This document shows, piece after piece, positions 32,605 through 43,530 of a stretch of 64,000 nucleotides of DNA. The stretch's first letter is position 1. Each line of letters opens with the position of its first letter. A program made the position numbers and the translations under genes. Under the pieces are notes generated by a model that saw nothing but the letters and a program-made list of their open reading frames with translations, was not told the origin of the DNA and did not search any database. The DNA comes from Eucommia ulmoides (Eukaryota > Streptophyta > Magnoliopsida > Garryales > Eucommiaceae). The stretch is from the NCBI GenBank assembly GCA_016647705.1, contig CM028328.1:1918501-1982500 (forward strand), in the 5' to 3' direction.

Positions 32605-34285
32605 TGATAGGTGTAAAATACTTACGTATTTCCAAACCAGTTTTGTTAGTTTTCGAGTACGTTTATAGTTATTTTTATATGTTTTAATATATTTTTATTA
32701 TTTTTGTATTAAAACAGGTGCATGGGGTGAAATGGTATGAAATCGAAGTATAAACGATCAATTCATATCGAGAACGGTCATAGAACGGTGGAAAAATGAG
32801 TAAGGCGGCAAAATTCTACAAACAAGCCCATCGCCGCGATGTCCAGACCACCGCGGTGGCAGTGAAGATGCTGAAAAAGACCAAAGGCCACCGACGGACC
32901 ACCACCGCAGCGGTGAATCCTACCGCCGCGGTGGTTAAGAAACAGAGAACATAAAAAGGCCACTGACGGACCATCGCCGCAGCGGTGAACCAACAAAAAG
33001 TTTTTTCAATCCACCACTGTCTCTATCATCTCGGCGAAGCCTAAACCGACATACTCCACTGCCGCAGTAGTGAACCTTTCGCCGCAACGGTGGCCTCTAC
33101 GCATAATAGATATTTTTTTGCCTATTTATACCCTCATCTCCTCCTCTCTTCTGACTTCTTCTGCCCCTAAGGCCTTAAGCCATATTTTAGGGTTATGTTT
33201 AGGGATTTTTGAGGGAGCGCTCTCAACCCGAGGTGGAGAATGAAGAGGGAAGCGATTGGTGGACGGTTCTAGAGACTATTCTTCGAATATTGGCTAAGTC
33301 GCTCGTTTCTTCTCTTTGTATTCTATATTTTGGTAGTTATTAAGTATGTTTACACCATTTTACATTGTATACGTGATTATGGTCATTGGCTAAACATAGG
33401 TTGTATAGAGATTATTAATATAATTTATGAAAACGTTGTTTAGTTAAGTTTGTGTTTTGTTTGCGATTATTCTTCATTATGTTGATTGTGTGTCGTATTG
33501 TTTATTTATTATGCTTAGATTTACATATCAAGAATACAGGGTTTGACAAATTCTGGATTCGGACTAGAATAAATGAACAACACGATTCAATAACCCAGGA
33601 GGGAATTGGATTGTGGGCAATCGATGACGTTGGGGTAAGACTCACGTGACCTAGAGTCGTTAAGACGTTGAGGGGGACTTCGGCGTTGATGTGAAGTCAC
33701 GTATTTCCTCGTCTTACACTCGGGAGAGGTGACGGGAGAGTTTTAGAATTGAGATTGTCGATAAGGTAAACACAACACGACGATACAATAACCCGGGAGG
33801 GAGTTAGATTGTGTGTAATCAATGACGTTGGGGCAAGACTCACGCGGCTTAGGGTCGTTAAGACGTTGAGGGGGACTTCTTCGTTGACACGAAGTCGCGT
33901 ATTCCTCCGTCTTACACTCGGGAGATGTGGCGGATGAGTTTACGAACTGAGATTGTCATATAAGTTTAACGCCGTTAACATAAACTAAAACAAAACTGAA
34001 CACGTATTCGTAAATGAAACTAATCCCTAGACAACCTATTCTCTCAAAACGATCTCATATTAATATTAGTATTAGTATAGTTAAATTAGGCTATATTAGT
34101 ATTAGTATTAATTAATTATATTCTATTTTTTGTCGCTTAGATAAAATCAGGTTATGACAATCGCGGTATTCGATAGTAACAACACCAATTCATGTGGATA
34201 CGATACCCGATCGAAAGGTCCATTATACTAAAACTTGATCTGTACGCTTGCGGTGAAAGTAGCAGCGCTTATTTAGCGGCCACCA
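32605..34285 (-). mobile_element. Athila-type solo LTR (1681 bp)
   Basis: Starts TGATAGGTGTAAAATACTTA, ends GGCCACCA, and is flanked by perfect ATTAG duplications (32600-32604 and 34286-34290). The end region (AACTTGATCTGTACGCTTGC) resembles Athila-type LTR ends; in that case the LTR runs on the plus strand, so the strand is uncertain. It contains imperfect CCACCGC(G/A)GTGG-type repeats at 32835-33100 and a ~198-bp tandem duplication (33575-33970). There is no internal domain, so it is a recombined solo LTR. Confidence 0.8.
33575..33970 (+). repeat. ~198-bp tandem duplication in the solo LTR
   Basis: Two diverged copies, each with 'acacga(t)', 'caataaccc(a/g)ggaggga', 'atgacgttggggtaagactc', 'gtcgttaagacgttgagggg' and 'cgtcttacactcgggaga'. 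The shared word 'taaccc' is at 33591 and 33789. Confidence 0.8.
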
Positions 34286-34290
34286 ATTAG

Positions 34291-34694
34291 AGCTGAACTC
34301 TGTGCAGGAACTTCAGCAGCTAGTGTAGACACAATCTCTTCTTCTTCGGCTATTTTTCCTCCTCATCAACTGCGTTTTCTCTCTCTGGCTCGTCTTCTAA
34401 GAAAGAGAGATCCAAATCAGCATCCTTCTGATCGATTATCAAACACTAAGTTGATCTCCTTAGTCAAAGTACGGACATCATCCATCATCCATCAAGGACG
34501 AGCAATCCCTTCTCAAAGTCAAGCTCTCTGCCTGAAGCCTACCGTTCTCTGAGCAATAGAGCTCGTTGTTTTTCTGCAGAGCTTCCCTTTTCTCATTAGC
34601 GGAGTGCAGCTCCATCTCAAACCTCTCTTGAAAAGACTGCGCCAGTGCTAGGTCCGTCTCCAAGCTAAGCTTCTGTTCTTCCAAGGAACATTTT
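34291..34694 (-). pseudogene. Antisense gene of the Tat element, coiled-coil segment
   Basis: Minus strand 34694 to 34478 encodes a coiled coil (LEEQKLSLETDLALAQSFQE...ELHSANEKREALQKN) that ends at a frameshift near a repeated GATGATG. It continues directly the part cut off at 36873 (LDAQLMHQLTKFSKLKKKN). The remainder to 34291 has several stops. Confidence 0.55.
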
Positions 34695-36872
34695 TTGTAA
34701 TACCCTGAAAATTTGTATTTTTGAAAATATTATTTTATAAGTTTAACATTGTTAGGATTGTTTTGCAAATTTACAGTATAAATAATATTTGATGATTTTT
34801 TGGGTCAAATGTTAATTTTAGATAGACGTTTAAAATTTTTAAGACTATTATATTATTTAAAATATACTTTTAAGAATTTTGAAGTATAATTAATATTTTT
34901 TTTTATTTTAAAGAAGTATATTGTGTAAATAAATAAATATATGGTTAAACTAGTTTCCTTCGTAAAGAAGAAAATTAATATTAACCACAAATATATATAA
35001 GTAAGTGTCGCATAGACACGTTGGAATTAAGGAATACATACAGCCATAAAAAGTAAAAGTAGCAAGATCAATTAAAACAAAAAGAGATCTTATGATATAT
35101 GGGAATAGTTGACATAAAATGGTTCTAATAAAAAATTCGAGTTCACCTTTATATTGCATGGCCACATTCTCCTCATTATAATATGATTCTCACCTGGATT
35201 GAGGCATATATATGGAAAAATCGTATGAGATTATGAAAGTCTTTAAGAGCAAGAAAAATATTTTGATTTGGATTTCGGCTCGGATTTCAGGTAGAATTTC
35301 TAGCTCTTTTAGGCCCCGTTTGTTTAGTGTTCCCAACCAAACTCAACCCATCCCAACCCAAAAATTTTGGGTTTGATTTTTGGAAACGCGTTTGGCAAAC
35401 ACAAAACTCAACCCAACCCAATCCAAAAAATAGGAATTGATTCTCAAAATTCTAAAGAAACCAGAAACAAAAAAAAGTTGTTTCTTTTTGTGCCCAAAAA
35501 ACTCAATCCAAAGTTCTCAACTTCCGTCTTCATCTGCCGGCTGACCACCACCACCCGCCGCCGTCCGCTGCCATCGGCAACCATCTGGCGGCCATTGCCG
35601 CCGTCTCCGGTGATCTTCTGTTGCCGCCGGCCACCTCCGGCGGCTTTCAGCTGCCGCCGCTATCTCCGGCGACCGGCGCCGGCCGTCACCGCAGGTCGTC
35701 CAGCCGCCACCAAACAAAAAAAAAATTCAAAAAATAAATAAATTAATTATAGGATAAAATCGTTACCAAACATATTCTGTTCTCAGCACAAAACAAAAAT
35801 TGTCGTTACCAAACGTAATTTTGTTCCCAAAATTCTCAACCCAACCCAATTCAACTCAACCCAACCCATTCCAGTTGGGTTCAGAAAAGTGAGAACATCA
35901 GCCAAACGTCATCTTAATATATGTATTTAATTTCTCTATTATGAAATTTATATTATTATTATTATTATTGTTGAATTATAGTTGTTATTTCCTATGAAAT
36001 AATTATGATTATGTGAAAATCATGCTTATGTATTTTATTTATCGTATTAATTAGATACACGTATTAGAGGGGTTGAAATTTTACTGAGCGTTGGCTCACA
36101 ACCCCACAGTCTTGATTGCAGGACTGGTGAAAACTAAACTTCGCCAAGAATTCTAGTTGAATTTTTATTTATTTCGTAATAATTGTATGTAATATTTATG
36201 GTTGTAAAAATTGACGCGATAATTCGATAATTATAATTATCACCGTAATTGTAAAATTTATCAAATATTTATAAAAAGGGATTATCGATTACTTGGTAAT
36301 TATATATATATATATATATATTCGGAATTATTGAATGTATTATGGGAATTAGAATCCAACAGTAAAGGTTATTGTTGGAAAACACTAACCTTTATAATTA
36401 TAATTAGAAACCTGCTAATTATAATAAACCTTCTCCAAGATGAGAATAATAAGAATAAGAAATAAACTTGCTAATTCCAATTATAATTATTGTTGGATTG
36501 TTACTGTTGGAAAAAGTTTCTCATCTTGGTGAGACTTGTAAGCGTAATTCTTAATTATAATTATAATTAGAACTTGGAATTGGATTTTAACAAAATAATA
36601 ATATTAAATTTACGAGTAATTGAATATAATTATCTACGTCGCATTGTAAAAATTCTCGGATTTCATACAATAAAATATTGGTCATTTAATTTTAGTGTTA
36701 ATTCTCTATAGGGAGAAATCGAGTGACGACCCTAGGAAATCGGGTTGTTACAAAGTGGTATCGGAGCGAAATTATTAGTAATACTAATTAAATTTATAAA
36801 TGGTGAAATATTTTGGGCATAATTTTCTATAGGAGAAACCAAATGGCGGCCCTAGAAAACCAGGTTGTTACA
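34695..36872 (+). mobile_element. LTR element derivative with doubled LTR end
   Basis: Flanked by ATTTT(T) on both sides (34690-34695 and 36873-36878). Starts TGTAATACCCTGAAAATTTG. A full LTR end (GGAAATCGGGTTGTTACA) is reached near 36752, followed by AAGTGGTATCGGAGCGAAAT, which resembles a PBS, and then by a second short copy of the LTR end (TAGAAAACCAGGTTGTTACA) at 36872. It carries a Tourist-like MITE at 35312-35913. It interrupts the antisense gene of the Tat element. Confidence 0.7.
35312..35913. mobile_element. PIF/Harbinger-like MITE with GC-rich centre
   Basis: 602 bp, TTA duplications at 35309-35311 and 35914-35916. Terminal inverted repeats: left GGCCCCGTTTGTTTAGTGTT, right (reverse complement) GATGACGTTTGGCTGATGTT. 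Subterminal arms carry many 'caaccc' words (left 35333-35430, right 35830-35880). The centre (35520-35715) is CCG/GGC-rich and quite unlike the arms. A 124-codon ORF through it is low-complexity and not taken as a gene. Confidence 0.65.
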
Positions 36873-37515
36873 ATTTTTCTTTTTCAACTTGGAGAACTTA
36901 GTTAGCTGATGCATGAGTTGGGCATCCAGCTCATTTGTATCATCAGCACAGCTAACCATGGCAAAAGATATGTGGATACACTACAACAAAAAGGCGAGCA
37001 GTTAGAATTAATAAACAGCTTCGTGGAATAGAAAACTTGTTGAAATTTACGGCGGTTACCTAAAGAAGTGTATAAATTATCATCATGAACAACTCAGCCT
37101 TATTACAGCCTTCAGTCATTTCTTTTCCCTTGTCCCAGGATTTCTCGTACAGAAATTTGATAGCATTATCAAAAATTACAAATCGGCCTGGGACTGAGGG
37201 TCCAAACTCATCAATTAGCTGGCACATTTGCTGCTTGGACATACCTCAACCACTTTATGCCCCATGGATGGAAGCTGACGCCTGAAGAGGTTGACGATTG
37301 ACCGATGGAGGCTCTGCAATAGCATGGTCAGCAGACGTTCTTGTAGTAGGCATTGGCTCACTTATTTCTGTTGGGACTGGTGTTAGTGCCGGGATTGTTG
37401 GGACGGTCATTGAGATCACCCTGCGCTTATGAATGCTAACAGGTTGGGAGTCTTCTTCAAATTCAGTGACTTCTGGGGCAGTGGGCTGAGGATCGACAAC
37501 AGGTTGAACTAGCTG
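36873..37515 (-). pseudogene. Antisense gene of the Tat element, central part
   Basis: Minus strand: QLVQPVVDPQPTAPEVTEF followed by a Ser/Thr/Pro-rich linker, a stop near 37283, then MSKQQMCQLIDEFGPSVPGR and FVIFDNAIKFLYEKSWDKGK. After a gap that looks like an intron (about 36990-37060) it gives DTNELDAQLMHQLTKFSKLK. Such a layout, with a linker and then a coiled coil, is typical of the 'putative gypsy type transposon' proteins coded antisense in Tat elements. Confidence 0.6.
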
Positions 37516-39670
37516 TGTCACGACCCGATTTTCCGGGGCCGCTATTACGATTTCTCCTATAGAGAATTCTACCCAAAACAAATAAACGATAATTTATAAG
37601 TCTCGTATAAATCCGAACAAATTTCATTTACTATGGCGACCATTTTTTTTTTATAAATATAACGACAACGATAATTAAAATTTATATTCAAAACAAATTT
37701 CTATCCATCTTTTTTTCGAATATAATAGTCGTTGTTATTATATACCAATTGGGTATATACTATTTATCAATTTATAAATCAAAACCGACGGATCAAATTT
37801 TCCATCTACCAAATTCAGTAAATTTTATAATAATAACGATAATTTATGTTGTCGATTTTATGGTGGTAATTATTAAATATCATAACCTTGATTTAAATAC
37901 GCCCAAAATCCGGTAAATACAACCAAATACCCAATCTATATTTGCAATTTATCCACGAACTTTATATATAACGACGACAAAACTTATAATTTTATATTTT
38001 ATAATTATAAAACCATTATAAAACCGGATATTTAATATTATCCACAATTTAATGATTTTTATAAAACCGATCGACTGAATTTAATTTCAAGAAAATCCAA
38101 TAGCTTTTTGAATATGTTGGTGACATATAATTAATAATTCAATTTATAAAAATATTTCCAATTTACAATCCCGTAGCAACTAATAAATACCAAACTCATA
38201 ATTTGAAACCGAATTTCCAACATTTGATTAAATCCGTTATCTTAAAACCATTTTTATTAAAACAAAAAATTCAATATATTCAAATTAGAGACATTTTACG
38301 ACGACTGCGATAGTTATGATTATCGTTTCCTCCTATTACAATAATAAATAATAATTACAATTTTTACAAATAGAAATTTCAAATAAAAATTCTCCTCTCT
38401 CTTTTTGTCCCAGTCGACCCTGCAACCAAAAACTATGGGGTTGTAAGTTAACGCTCAGTAGAACTTCAACTCCTCTAATACATGCATTTAATTAATATAA
38501 CACATAAATCATATTAGCATGCTTGTCACATAAATTCTACATCGTCCAAATTATTTCATGTAATTAAACAGGTAAAATATCACAACGATTAACCAGATAA
38601 TTTCATAATCACATCATGAGACAATTAAATATATATATTAAGAGAGTTCGGAATTCTACCTCTTCCGAATCGTCCGTCTGCCGCGAGATTGCATGTTAGA
38701 TTTTATTTTTGTCTTCATTTTTATATTTTCCTGCGCCCAGCCCCACCGCCGAGGCGAACGCCCTTCCCGTTCTCTATTCTGCTCACTGAAGCTTCACCGC
38801 AGCGACCGCCTCCTCACCGCCATGGCAAATGCCCTGCAGATTCAATTCTGCTTCACTGACTACTCATCGCCGGGGCGACGGATTGCACCGTCGCGGCGAT
38901 GGTCCTCTTTTTTTGCTATGTTTTCTGGTTTGGAACCAGCCGCCGACTTTTTCTCTCCTCACCAAGTCCGACAATCACCATCGCCACTCTTCCTCAACAA
39001 TCCATGCACACATTCACACAGAAAACTCACACACACACACCCTGATCACATACCCACACTAAACACACACATACCCGCTTCTCCGGCGATTTAACTCCAC
39101 GGCCGACGACCACCATTAATGGACCACCACCGACCGCTGTCGAACTAACTCACACCACCTTCACTCTCGTCGATCACCCACTGACCAAACTCACCACACA
39201 CACATACACAGCAACACACACACACATGACGAACATTTATCCGCATGATCTCATACACACACACACACACACACTTACCAAATGACGGCCAACCCACCCA
39301 CACCGTCGAGCAAAATGGTGATGACACACACCCAGACAACGACGGCAACGTCGGATCTCACCACCCACACGTCGGCCTGCCTTCTTTCTCTCTTTCTCTC
39401 TCTTCGTTTCTGGATTTTTCTTCTCTCTCCCGTGCGTGTGTGGATGTATATTTGTGTGTGTGTGTGTGTATATATATAGTATTTTCAAATTACATTAACC
39501 TCCCCCTAATTAATAATTTGAAATCATTTTAGTCCAAAAGTTTACAATTTTTATTTTAAAAATTGTCAATTAACCCCTCAAATTATAAATAACATAAGTC
39601 TACCCCATAATTTCCTAAATGTGTGAAAATGCGACTCAAATTGTATTTTAAAAAAAATCAGGGACTTACA
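37516..39670 (-). mobile_element. Solo LTR (2155 bp), minus strand
   Basis: Minus strand it starts TGTAAGTCCCTGATTTTTTT and ends AATCGGGTCGTGACA. Flanks AGCTG (37511-37515) and GGCTG (39671-39675) are a near-perfect duplication. Its end (reverse of 37516-37575: TTCTCTATAGGAGAAATCGT...) is related to the ends of the 12051 and 34695 elements, so the three belong to one LTR group. It includes a GC-rich segment (38730-39120) and (CA)n tracts; the ORFs there are microsatellite-driven. No internal domain. Confidence 0.75.
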
Positions 39671-40689
39671 GGCTGCCTGACCTCTAATACAACAGAAGGC
39701 TCTATTGCCCGACAAGCTGTCGATCTTACAGCCACAGTGGTGGGCTAAGATGATGACTGCCCAATTGGCATGGAAGACTTTTTCGTGAGTCTTCTTCTCT
39801 TTATTCCAATTTGCAGTTCAACCAATTTGTTGAATTGAGATGGATCCATTTTTGGCCTGATGAATGGGTGATGAGTCAGGACTTTGTAAGAGCGCTCTGC
39901 TGGAACGAACACCTTCTCAATTCTCCTTCGGTTCCAGTTGTGAAGCCAAGACTTTTGCAGGCTTTGTCACCTGTACCAAAGACCCTAGAAAAGACATTAA
40001 AACCATTTGAACAAGAATTTCAAAGAAATCAAATTGTTAAGGGAATAACAAGGGAAATTACTTGGGGTGTTAAAGCGCCTCGACACAATTGAGGGCTGCC
40101 CCACTTCTTTAGGAAAGAATTCCAATCACCCGAAAAGAAGAGATACCATTGTTTTCAGTCTCTCACCTTAACTGAAAGGTCGATAAGAAAAGAAAATTTC
40201 TTGGGGAAGGAGTAGTAATATCTCCCAAGATTGGTGAGGAATTTAAGGTATCCTATACTCTTAATTGTATCGATAGAGATATATTTCGTTTGCTCATGTA
40301 AGGGCAATGACACCCATGATTTGGTGAAAGCCGTTTGAGGATAACTGGGTAGAGGTTATCTCTAATTAACGAAAAAGATTGCAAAGAAGGGGAGTGAAGG
40401 GAAAAGTGAGTCCGTACTCGAACATCTACAAAAAGAGGCATACTTCATCCTCATTGGCATCATAGGAACGTTCATTCTCAGACGGAACCCTAATCGACAC
40501 AGACAGAAGAATATTATATTGTTCCCTGAATGGTCTAAGCCATTCCTGTGAAACCATGCTCACCCCATGATCACCTCAGTTTTTTGGGGGATTAGAGGGT
40601 TGAGCAACCTCAACCGTCGTCATTCGCTCCGTCAAGGGATTCAATGACGAACCAGCTTCGGTAGGACTATTCGACTGACTCAACGACAT
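39671..40689 (-). pseudogene. Antisense gene of the Tat element, N-terminal part
   Basis: Starts at an ATG at 40689 (MSLSQSNSPTEAGSSLNPLT), then after frameshifts gives VSIRVPSENERSYDANEDEV, CLFLxMFEYGLTFPFTPLLC, then SNGFHQIMGVIALT. The pattern 'P..ER....P....C.Y...F..GL.FPF.P' followed by a conserved helix is that of the plant 'putative gypsy type transposon' domain (Pfam Transposase_28 family, by motif memory). Multiple stops. It runs into the solo LTR at 39670 and resumes at 37515. Confidence 0.6.
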
Positions 40690-40825
40690 CCTAGGACAGT
40701 ACAAGCAACAATCGAAACATAGAATGCGAAGAAAAAATAGTGCAACCAAAGGATTTGGGGAAGATGAAAACTTACGCGAAATGGAAGTGATCTTTCGTAT
40801 ATTTTCTCTTGAATCGTCACGAAAG

Positions 40826-40843
40826 TCAAGAGGGAAAATAATA
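40826..40843 (+). other. Polypurine tract of the outer Tat element
   Basis: AGTCAAGAGGGAAAATAA directly upstream of the 3' LTR. Confidence 0.65.
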
Positions 40844-41495
40844 TGAAAAAAAATTCGCTCACAACTGACATAGGTGTAGAGCCTTAGTGGGTCAGATCGG
40901 GTTAGTAATCAGATTTGGAACAAATAGACCCAATATCTTTATTGGGCTGAGAATAGTGAGCCCATCTGGGTAAGGGTAATGGTAGTCCACTACTCCAGTT
41001 AAATTAGCCTTATAAAGAGGCCCAGCAATGGGCGGCTCAAGAGCCCACGGTGTGCAAGTCCAAGGATTGAATAGGTTAACTCAATGTGACCGTCTCCCCT
41101 ACACTTAAAGAGCGTTATAACTTGTTGACTGTAACGTCCCATGATTAATGGAGTACGTTACAGGAGATCTCTCCGACGATATGATGAGAACATCATGGTT
41201 ATCTTCCAGGCCGTTAGGAGCGTATCACATAACGGGCGACCTCTCCAATGAAACGGCAGATAATCACCAAGCCTATATAAAATGAAGGTATCACTGTTTA
41301 TTGCTTACGACTCAATCTGCGTATTATCTTTCTCCATTTCTAGATTAATTTATTCTCACGTTGGAGGTTCTTTGGCCGACACCACACCAATGTCTCCCTT
41401 GAGAACTCATGGTTTTGCAGATTTACGGAGGAAGGTGAAGAGGTTTTTGGCACATGCGGAGCTGTTACACATGCTAGAAATTTCTGACCGCATTA
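40844..41495 (+). repeat. 3' LTR of the outer Tat element
   Basis: Counterpart of 4560-5211. Its end reads GCATTA rather than CATCA. It is followed by GATAT (41496-41500), matching the 5' side. Confidence 0.85.
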
Positions 41496-41500
41496 GATAT

Positions 41501-42226
41501 CAAGATGATAAAACAAATATAAACATGGGATTGAAATCAAAGTGTGAAGTTACCCAGGTGGATAGGTCTTGGTGAAAATATATGTTGTCTGATCGGCATA
41601 AATGACGGAGTGAAGACAAACAATATTTTGAAGAATGTGGTGACGGATTAAATAACGATCAGTCTCAACGTTTTTGATATACTCGTACAAAAGCGTCATT
41701 GTAGATGATCAGAATAACACTCCTATGGTAAAATCACACTTAACTATGATATATAAAGGATTAAGAGGTTAGTAATATATTAATTAAATAGAAAGAGTAG
41801 AAAATATAATGATTAATGAGCTAAAAAAACAGATGCCACAGATGACAAATTCTCATTGCTCATAACAATTGTTACATTTCCATGAAAAATAAAAATACAC
41901 GCATGCATACCTAGCTAGGGTTTGAGTTTATTACAATTCCATCAATTTAAACGAAAAATGCAATATTAAAGAGTAATTTTGAGCTAATGTTCATATATAT
42001 TATGGAATTAATGCATCAAAAAGTTAATAAAAATGTTTGTTTGTTTTTTTTTTATTATGATAAAATTGTGATAATTTCCTCGTCATTCTAATATATTCTT
42101 TTACTAGAATTATGAGAAAATCCAGGAAAAAAAGAAAAAGAAAAAGGAAAGTAAATTTCAAACCCTAGATTCATAAATATTGGTTTTTCACCCAACATTA
42201 ATATCAAAACCCTAGTAAGACGGTGG
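41501..42226. other. Intergenic DNA downstream of the first CLE gene
   Basis: No gene seen. It will include the 3' untranslated region and terminator of the minus-strand CLE gene. AT-rich with short T runs. Confidence 0.5.
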
Positions 42227-42499
42227 CTAAGAGTGGTGCTGTGAGTTTGGTCCGCCTGGTGCAACCCTATCGGAATCAGCATTCAATGACCTCCTCATCC
42301 TCGTCCTCCTATATTTCTCAATTTCAGAGGGAGTAAACCCTAATTTTTCCAGCAGAAGCGGACTGTCCATGTTTTTCTCAGTACTTATCGCCGGAAGCCC
42401 AATAACCCGGCGTGCCTCTGGAAAATTAAACAAGAAAATAGAGAAAATAAAAAAGTGCAGAAGAAGTATTTTTGATCTCATGAGAGATGAATTGGCCAT
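42227..42499 (-). CDS. CLE peptide hormone precursor (90 aa), ligand with Ser at position 9
   Basis: Small secreted precursor of the CLAVATA3/ESR-related (CLE) family, expected to be processed to a 12-13 residue peptide perceived by LRR receptor kinases. It has an N-terminal hydrophobic signal peptide (residues 7-28, LLLHFFIFSIFLFNF, cleavage about PEA/RR), a variable middle with LLLEKLGF at 48-55, and a C-terminal CLE motif at 78-89 (RVAPGGPNSQHH), followed by one Ser. Arg1, Pro4, Gly6, Pro7, Asn8 and His11-12 are conserved; the usual Pro at position 9 is Ser. No intron, as is common in CLE genes. The ATG at 42499 is taken as start; Met7 is also possible. A TATA box lies about 75 bp upstream. 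The downstream neighbour at 47374 is a relative in the same orientation. Confidence 0.88.
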   Translation of the reverse strand: MANSSLMRSKILLLHFFIFSIFLFNFPEARRVIGLPAISTEKNMDSPLLLEKLGFTPSEIEKYRRTRMRRSLNADSDRVAPGGPNSQHHS

Positions 42500-42570
42500 G
42501 AAGTTGGTACGAATTTTGAGGGTTTAAGGAGGGAAGAAGTTAGTGGTTTTGCATGGTCAAAGAAAACATG

Positions 42571-42580
42571 GAATTTATAG
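42571..42580 (-). promoter_or_regulatory. TATA box of the first CLE gene
   Basis: CTATAAATTC on the minus strand, about 72 bp before the ATG, so transcription would start near 42545. Confidence 0.65.
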
Positions 42581-42676
42581 AAGGAAAAGAGGAGCATTTG
42601 GTAGTGGAGAGAACATGAAGATTTGTAATTTTGCTTATAGAAGGACAAAGATTCCAGCTAGGATAAGGTTGTCTAA

Positions 42677-42770
42677 TCTCTCTCTCTCTCTCTCTCCTTT
42701 TTTTCTCTCTCTTCTCTCTCTCTCTCTCTCTTCTCTCTCCCTCTCTCCCCTCTTCTCTTCTCTTCTCTCT
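42677..42770 (-). repeat. (CT/GA)n tract in the CLE promoter
   Basis: About 90 bp of imperfect CT dinucleotide repeats (GA on the gene strand), 100 bp upstream of the TATA box. GAGA-type promoter tracts can bind BBR/BPC proteins; here this is only an inference from position. Confidence 0.6.
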
Positions 42771-42949
42771 TTGCCATGCATACGCACAGAAGAGAACACA
42801 CGTGAGAGTATGGAGTTTAGACATGTATAGGTTAGATCAACTTGTTTTGTCGATCAGTTTATAGATATTACACTTATAGAGAATATTTTTACTATGTAAG
42901 ATTAATATATAATGTTGATATAAAAAAACATTTAAGTAAATGAGGGACA

Positions 42950-43530
42950 ACTCTACGTGACCACGTGTAAGTGTTAGAAGCTATCATCTGTCAGTAGCGT
43001 ACACTGATCTTGACCGACTTGCTTTCACCAAACGCTAGGGGTCGACCAATCCATGATGGATTTCGTTTGGCCGAGGACTTCATGCCGGTCTCAGCATCAT
43101 CACCGTGTTGTCCTGGACCGACCTATGAGGTCTAAGCAACATTTGGGGATGAGGATCTTCATGCCTAATTGGGTGGTAACTATCTCCTTCATCTCTCTGA
43201 GGGATTCAGAGACCGCTTCAAATGGGCTAAAGGACAAGGCAAAAAGGCTTGAACATGTCATGTGCACCTTATTCGCCACGCGCTGGATTAGGAGACTAAT
43301 CAGAACTTGAGTTCCTATTTGGGGCTAAGTTAGCCCCCTCACCTATAAATATAAATATCAGGGCATTTAATGCGCTAGATAATTGATTTTTTGTCTAAAT
43401 TGTTCAAACTCTTATATTTTTCTCCGAGTTCTTACTCTCACGATAAAAAGAGTTCATTGGCACACCCTAGCGGATCGTTGTGCAAATCACAGCTCGGCCT
43501 CTAGACACACCGTCAAAGACAGCTCATTAT
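42950..43530 (+). mobile_element. Probable Tat-like LTR remnant
   Basis: Less AT-rich than its surroundings, no coding motif, with a TATA-like CCTATAAATATAAATAT at 43341 followed by 'gagttcttactctcacga', as in the Tat LTRs at 4560 and 54518. Ends and duplication could not be fixed. Confidence 0.4.

Larger units (their letters stand above)
4560..41495 (+). mobile_element. Outer Tat-lineage Ty3/gypsy retrotransposon hosting seven nested LTR insertions
   Basis: A plus-strand element bounded by two related ~652-bp LTRs (4560-5211, 40844-41495), with GATAT at both junctions (4556-4560 and 41496-41500), consistent with a GATA(T) target duplication. Order inside: PBS, gag, protease, RT, RNase H, integrase, a ~112-bp tandem array, an antisense gene, polypurine tract, 3' LTR. 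Motifs such as CPKDCYSMPRI, YIDDMLVK, YNAILGRPW and NAGATYQ mark the Tat (non-chromovirus) lineage. All pol parts have stop codons. Nested insertions occupy 7107-10760, 12051-12366, 15622-31937 (itself split by 16635-22596), 32605-34285, ~34695-36872 and 37516-39670. Confidence 0.85.

Noticed and set aside
32835-33100. CCGCGG-type near-palindromes as protein-binding operators
   Set aside because: They lie in a solo LTR, differ in spacing and sequence, and fit LTR-internal repeats better.
35367-35741. 124-codon ORF, rich in Arg, Pro and Ala
   Set aside because: Low-complexity CCG-rich core of a MITE; no start context or domain.
39145-39532. His/Thr- and Cys/Val-rich ORFs
   Set aside because: Translations of (CA)n and (GT)n tracts in a solo LTR.
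42540-42830. Two overlapping Ser/Leu- and Arg/Glu-rich ORFs
   Set aside because: Translations of the CT/GA repeat upstream of the first CLE gene.
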